A stretch of 25,093 nucleotides of DNA, taken from NCBI GenBank assembly GCA_910587145.1, contig CAJUMH010000038.1, forward strand, positions 1-25,093, read 5' to 3'. Below are positions 22,140 to 25,093 of this stretch, one piece after another (position 1 is the stretch's first letter; every line of letters begins with the position of its first letter). Source of the stretch: an uncultured Ruthenibacterium sp. GTDB lineage: Bacteria > Bacillota > Clostridia > Oscillospirales > Ruminococcaceae. A program made the position numbers and the translations under genes. The notes beneath the pieces are model-generated. The model worked only from the letters and a program-made list of their open reading frames with translations, ran no database searches and had not been told where the DNA came from.

Positions 22140-23561
22140 ATGGAAGAGAACAAAACGGCCAATACAATTGCGGCGCAGGAGGAGTATGCGCGCCAGCTTG
22201 CGGGGCTCTCTGCGCGGGTTTCTGCCATGACAGTGGAACAGCGCGAGCGCAACGCAGAAAAAATCGAAGAGCTGCACCGCCGCATTCAGGCATTGCCGGA
22301 GGATCTGTACGAGGTGTACGCACAGGAGGCGCACGCTCTGGGCGGCGAGCCGGAGCCGCAGACACCGCCCCCCGCGCGCGGCAAAAGGCAGCGGAATGCC
22401 GAGGAACCGGAGTACGATGATGAGGAAGATGAAGCGGCGGAATATGACAGCCGCGGCCGGAAAAAGAAACCCCGCCGAAACCACGGCTGTCTGATCGTGC
22501 TTTTGGTTCTCCTTCTCATCCCGCTCATTGCCGCGGGGTGCGGCTATTTCTGGCTGAAAGCCGAGGTGGCTGGCTCCCGAGGGGAGGCTGTTACGCAAAC
22601 CGTTTCCATCAAAAAGGGCTCCAGTTTAACCATGATCGGAGACCAGCTGCAAAAATCGGGCATCATTCAGTCCGGGATGGTATTCCGCCTGTATGTGCGC
22701 TCGCTGGAGGGCGTGGCGGATACGCTGCAGTACGGTACCTTTGAAATGACCTCCGATATGAGCTACGACGAGATCATCCATGTTTTGCAGGAGGCGAATG
22801 TATACCGTCAGACGGTGCGCGTAACGTTCCCCGAGGGCAAAACAGCGATCCAGTACGCCCAGATCATGGAGGAGGCGGGGCTCTGCTCCGCGCAGGAATT
22901 TTTGGCGGTGGCGAATTATCAGGATTTTAGCCAGTTCCGCTTCTGGGAAAAGCGCGGCAGCGCCCCCAACGTTTTTATGCGCGCGGAGGGCTATCTGTTC
23001 CCGGACACGTATGAGTTTTTTGTGGGAGACAACGCCTACAATATGGTTGCAAAGCTGTATGAACAGTTTGACAGCAAAATCACGGACGAGATGTACCAGC
23101 GTATGGAAGAGCTGGATATGACGCTCTCCGAGGCGATCACACTGGCAAGCCTTGTGCAGGAGGAAGCGGGGAACGAACACAGCAAAACCGTTTCGGCCGT
23201 ATTCCACAACCGCCTTGACAACGAAATGACGCTGGGCAGCAATGTGGCGTGGAACAAGGAAAAGGCGAACGACAACAATTATATCTACGACTGGATGGCG
23301 GGGCCGTTCGGCTACGGCGATTGGAATTCCATTCCCGAGGCCATGCGCGAAGCATACGATACGTATGACCATTACGGCCTGCCCGCGGGGCCTGTATCGA
23401 ATCCGGGCATGCTCGCCATTGAAGCGGCGCTGTGGCCTGAGGAGAACTGCGATTATCTGTACTTCCAGACGGATACGCTGGGCAATTATCATTTTGCCCG
23501 CACCAACGCGGAGCACGAAAGAATTACCGCAGAGCTGGAGGAGCAGGGGATCCGCCCCTAA
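22140..23561 (+). CDS. mltG: Endolytic murein transglycosylase MltG (YceG-like)
   Basis: MltG cleaves nascent glycan strands at the membrane and sets their length. ATG 22140 has GAGAGGTG 6 bp upstream; a GTG three codons earlier lies in the tmk stop region and is less likely. The 473-residue protein has a 115-residue cytoplasmic N-terminus that is charged and Asp/Glu/Pro/Lys rich. One membrane helix follows (about 117-137), then a LysM-like region (VSIKKGSSLTMIGDQLQKSG) and the YceG domain with AEGYLFPDTYEF (about 282-293). The active-site segment is LASLVQEEAG (about 336-345), whose second Glu probably corresponds to the catalytic residue. GLPAGPVSNPGMLAIEAAL closes the domain. It is third in the thyX-tmk-mltG run and is followed by a strong terminator. 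Confidence 0.94.
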   Translation: MEENKTANTIAAQEEYARQLAGLSARVSAMTVEQRERNAEKIEELHRRIQALPEDLYEVYAQEAHALGGEPEPQTPPPARGKRQRNAEEPEYDDEEDEAAEYDSRGRKKKPRRNHGCLIVLLVLLLIPLIAAGCGYFWLKAEVAGSRGEAVTQTVSIKKGSSLTMIGDQLQKSGIIQSGMVFRLYVRSLEGVADTLQYGTFEMTSDMSYDEIIHVLQEANVYRQTVRVTFPEGKTAIQYAQIMEEAGLCSAQEFLAVANYQDFSQFRFWEKRGSAPNVFMRAEGYLFPDTYEFFVGDNAYNMVAKLYEQFDSKITDEMYQRMEELDMTLSEAITLASLVQEEAGNEHSKTVSAVFHNRLDNEMTLGSNVAWNKEKANDNNYIYDWMAGPFGYGDWNSIPEAMREAYDTYDHYGLPAGPVSNPGMLAIEAALWPEENCDYLYFQTDTLGNYHFARTNAEHERITAELEEQGIRP

Positions 23562-23622
23562 AAGCGTTTGACCGGAGCTTCTGCCTGCTTTGCCGGACAA
23601 AACCGGTGTTCCAAAAAGATTC

Positions 23623-23657
23623 GCCCGGCCTTGTAAAACGCAAGGCCGGGCAATTTT
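23623..23657 (+). terminator. Terminator after mltG
   Basis: An 11-bp perfect stem, GCCCGGCCTTG (23623-23633) with CAAGGCCGGGC (23641-23651), has a 7-nt loop and is followed by AATTTTA. It ends the thyX-tmk-mltG transcript 62 bp after mltG. Confidence 0.85.
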
Positions 23658-23778
23658 AGGGAACGGATGCAGGGCACTTTTGCCAAAGAGTCTCAAAACC
23701 GGGTTTGCCGCTCAGCGGGGCGCGCAGCGGTAAATTCATGTTTTTTACAGGATCATTAACGGGAAAGGATGCGATGCT

Positions 23779-25017
23779 ATGCGGCAGCCCGAGCTGCTGA
23801 GCCCGGCGGGCGATTTGGAGCGGCTGAAATTTGCGGTGCTCTACGGCGCAGATGCCGTATACGTGGGCGCGACGGAATTTGGCATGCGCAGTGCGCCGAA
23901 AAATTTTACCATGGAGCAGCTTGCCGAGGGCATACAGTTTGCCCACGCGCGCGGCAGGCGGGTTTATTTAACGGTGAATACCGCGCCCACGAACGAAGAA
24001 GTCGCCCGCATGCCCGATTTTTTGCGCCGTGCGCGGGAAACGGGCGTGGATGCGTTTATTGTGGCCGATCTGGGTGTGCTGGCAATGGCAAAGCGTGTGG
24101 CGCCAGAGGTGGAGCTGCATCTATCCACACAGGCGGGCATTGTCAACTACGCCGCGGCCACGGCCGCGTATGAGCTTGGCGCAAAGCGTGCGGTACTTGC
24201 GCGTGAGCTCTCGCTGCGGGATATTGCCGTCATCCGTGAAAATACGCCGCCCGAACTGGAACTGGAGGCGTTTGTACACGGCGCGATGTGCATGTCAGTT
24301 TCGGGGCGCTGCCTGCTTTCGCACTATTTAACGGGGCGCGACGCCAACCGGGGCGAGTGCACGCAGCCCTGTCGCTGGGCATGGCAGCTCTCAGAGGAGC
24401 ACCGGCCGGGGCGCGCGTTCCCCATCGGCGAAACGCCGCAGGGTAGCTATATCCTGAACGCGGACGATCTTTGCACCGCGCCGTTTCTGGATCTGATCAT
24501 CGGAGCCGGTGTGGACAGCCTGAAGATCGAGGGGCGCGCCAAGACAGCCTACTATGTGGCGAGCACCACCGGCGCATATCGCCGCGCGCTGCGCGCGTAT
24601 GCGGCAAACCCCGAGGGTTATGTCTGCCCCGAGGAGGTTCTGGAGGAATTGACGCGCACCTCGCACCGGCACTATTCCACAGGCTTTTACTTTGGCCGCG
24701 AGGGCGCGGTGCAGAATACGAAAGCCGGCGGGTACATCCGCGAATGGGAAGTCGTCGGCATTGTGACGAATTGGCGCGCGGGTACGGCGTTCTGCGTGCA
24801 GCGCGGCAAATTCCGGTTAGGAGAAGCCTTAGAAGCGCTGACGCCCTCTGGCGATGTGATTACACTGAAGCCGGAATGGCTGCACGGCGGCGCAGGCGAG
24901 CCAATCGACGCTACGCCGCACGCCGAGATGGCTTTTTCCGTTCCGTGCGAGTTGCCGCTTGCTGCGGGCTCGTTTTTACGCCGCCGGGCTGCCGCGCATA
25001 CGGCCGCCGCGCTTTAG
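23779..25017 (+). CDS. trhP: Peptidase U32 family protein, probable tRNA 5-hydroxyuridine synthase TrhP
   Basis: Members of this family once annotated as U32 proteases include TrhP, which makes 5-hydroxyuridine at U34 of tRNAs using prephenate, and the related 23S rRNA hydroxylase RlhA. The 412-residue protein starts PELLSPAGDLERLKFAVLYGADAVYVG, the TIM-barrel start of the family. It has the signature EAFVHGAMCMSVSGRC and four cysteines at 171, 178, 194 and 198 (SGRC to GECTQPC) suited to a [4Fe-4S] cluster. A C-terminal beta domain follows SLKIEGRAKTAYYV. AAAGGA lies 10 bp before the ATG. In B. subtilis the corresponding genes (yrrN/yrrO) lie near mltG (yrrL), so synteny supports the TrhP reading over RlhA. 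The gene is complete and ends 76 bp before the window edge. Confidence 0.85.
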   Translation: MRQPELLSPAGDLERLKFAVLYGADAVYVGATEFGMRSAPKNFTMEQLAEGIQFAHARGRRVYLTVNTAPTNEEVARMPDFLRRARETGVDAFIVADLGVLAMAKRVAPEVELHLSTQAGIVNYAAATAAYELGAKRAVLARELSLRDIAVIRENTPPELELEAFVHGAMCMSVSGRCLLSHYLTGRDANRGECTQPCRWAWQLSEEHRPGRAFPIGETPQGSYILNADDLCTAPFLDLIIGAGVDSLKIEGRAKTAYYVASTTGAYRRALRAYAANPEGYVCPEEVLEELTRTSHRHYSTGFYFGREGAVQNTKAGGYIREWEVVGIVTNWRAGTAFCVQRGKFRLGEALEALTPSGDVITLKPEWLHGGAGEPIDATPHAEMAFSVPCELPLAAGSFLRRRAAAHTAAAL

Positions 25018-25093
25018 GAGGCTTTGGGCAAATTTTTGTTATCCCTTTTCGGAATTGTGTACCCACTGAAAACGAGCCTACAAATATACATTT
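25018..25093. other. Right edge, no feature seen
   Basis: The 76 bp after the U32-family gene show no terminator hairpin or gene start that I can support. Confidence 0.5.

Noticed and set aside
1..25093. CRISPR array, toxin-antitoxin pair, transposase, prophage or secondary-metabolite cluster
   Set aside because: No regularly spaced direct repeats, no Cas, transposase, phage structural or synthase motifs were found; all long genes are identifiable core functions.

Overview
The window reads as a chromosomal segment of a fairly GC-rich, low-redundancy Firmicute, most likely an anaerobic member of the Clostridia, order Oscillospirales (inference). The reasons are gene order and gene type. gdpP-rplI-dnaB and tilS-hpt-ftsH are classic Firmicutes neighbourhoods. 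iscS-iscU-mnmA, ThyX in place of ThyA, an OadG/OadB sodium-pump pair and RNase J all suit an anaerobic clostridium. Shine-Dalgarno sequences are strong (GGAGG type) and several starts are TTG or GTG. Promoters follow the sigma-A pattern.

Layout. Positions 1-330 look like the outer edge of an integrated mobile element: a hairpin plus boxA-like leader, a 56-codon gene and a terminator. The 3' end of a tRNA-Leu(UAG) gene on the minus strand (402-486) follows, a typical integration site. The minus strand from 4269 down to about 720 then holds iscS, iscU, mnmA and a 60-codon gene of unknown function, ending in a strong terminator. rnhA, also on the minus strand, lies just upstream with its own promoter. 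A divergent intergenic region (4840-5421) separates this arm from the plus-strand arm, which runs to the right edge: rnj (RNase J), gdpP, rplI, dnaB, tilS, hpt, ftsH, a terminator, oadG-oadB, a terminator, pcrA, thyX-tmk-mltG, a terminator, and a U32-family (TrhP-like) gene.

Functionally this is a housekeeping region. IscS, IscU and MnmA form a sulfur route for Fe-S clusters and tRNA 2-thiouridine. TilS and the TrhP-like protein are further tRNA-modification enzymes acting at or near position 34. RNase J and RNase HI handle RNA, and GdpP degrades c-di-AMP. DnaB and PcrA are DNA helicases. ThyX and Tmk are consecutive steps to dTDP, and Hpt salvages purines. FtsH and MltG act at the membrane and cell wall.

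I see no CRISPR array, toxin-antitoxin locus, phage genes, insertion sequence or biosynthetic cluster, and I cannot support a claim that a wholly new system lies here. The items most worth a second look are the mobile-element edge with its nut-like leader beside tRNA-Leu, the small gene at 827-1009 with its nested inverted repeats, the OadG/OadB pair without its carboxyltransferase and biotin subunits, the structured leader and basic N-terminal extension of RNase J, and the insertion inside the PcrA helicase core.
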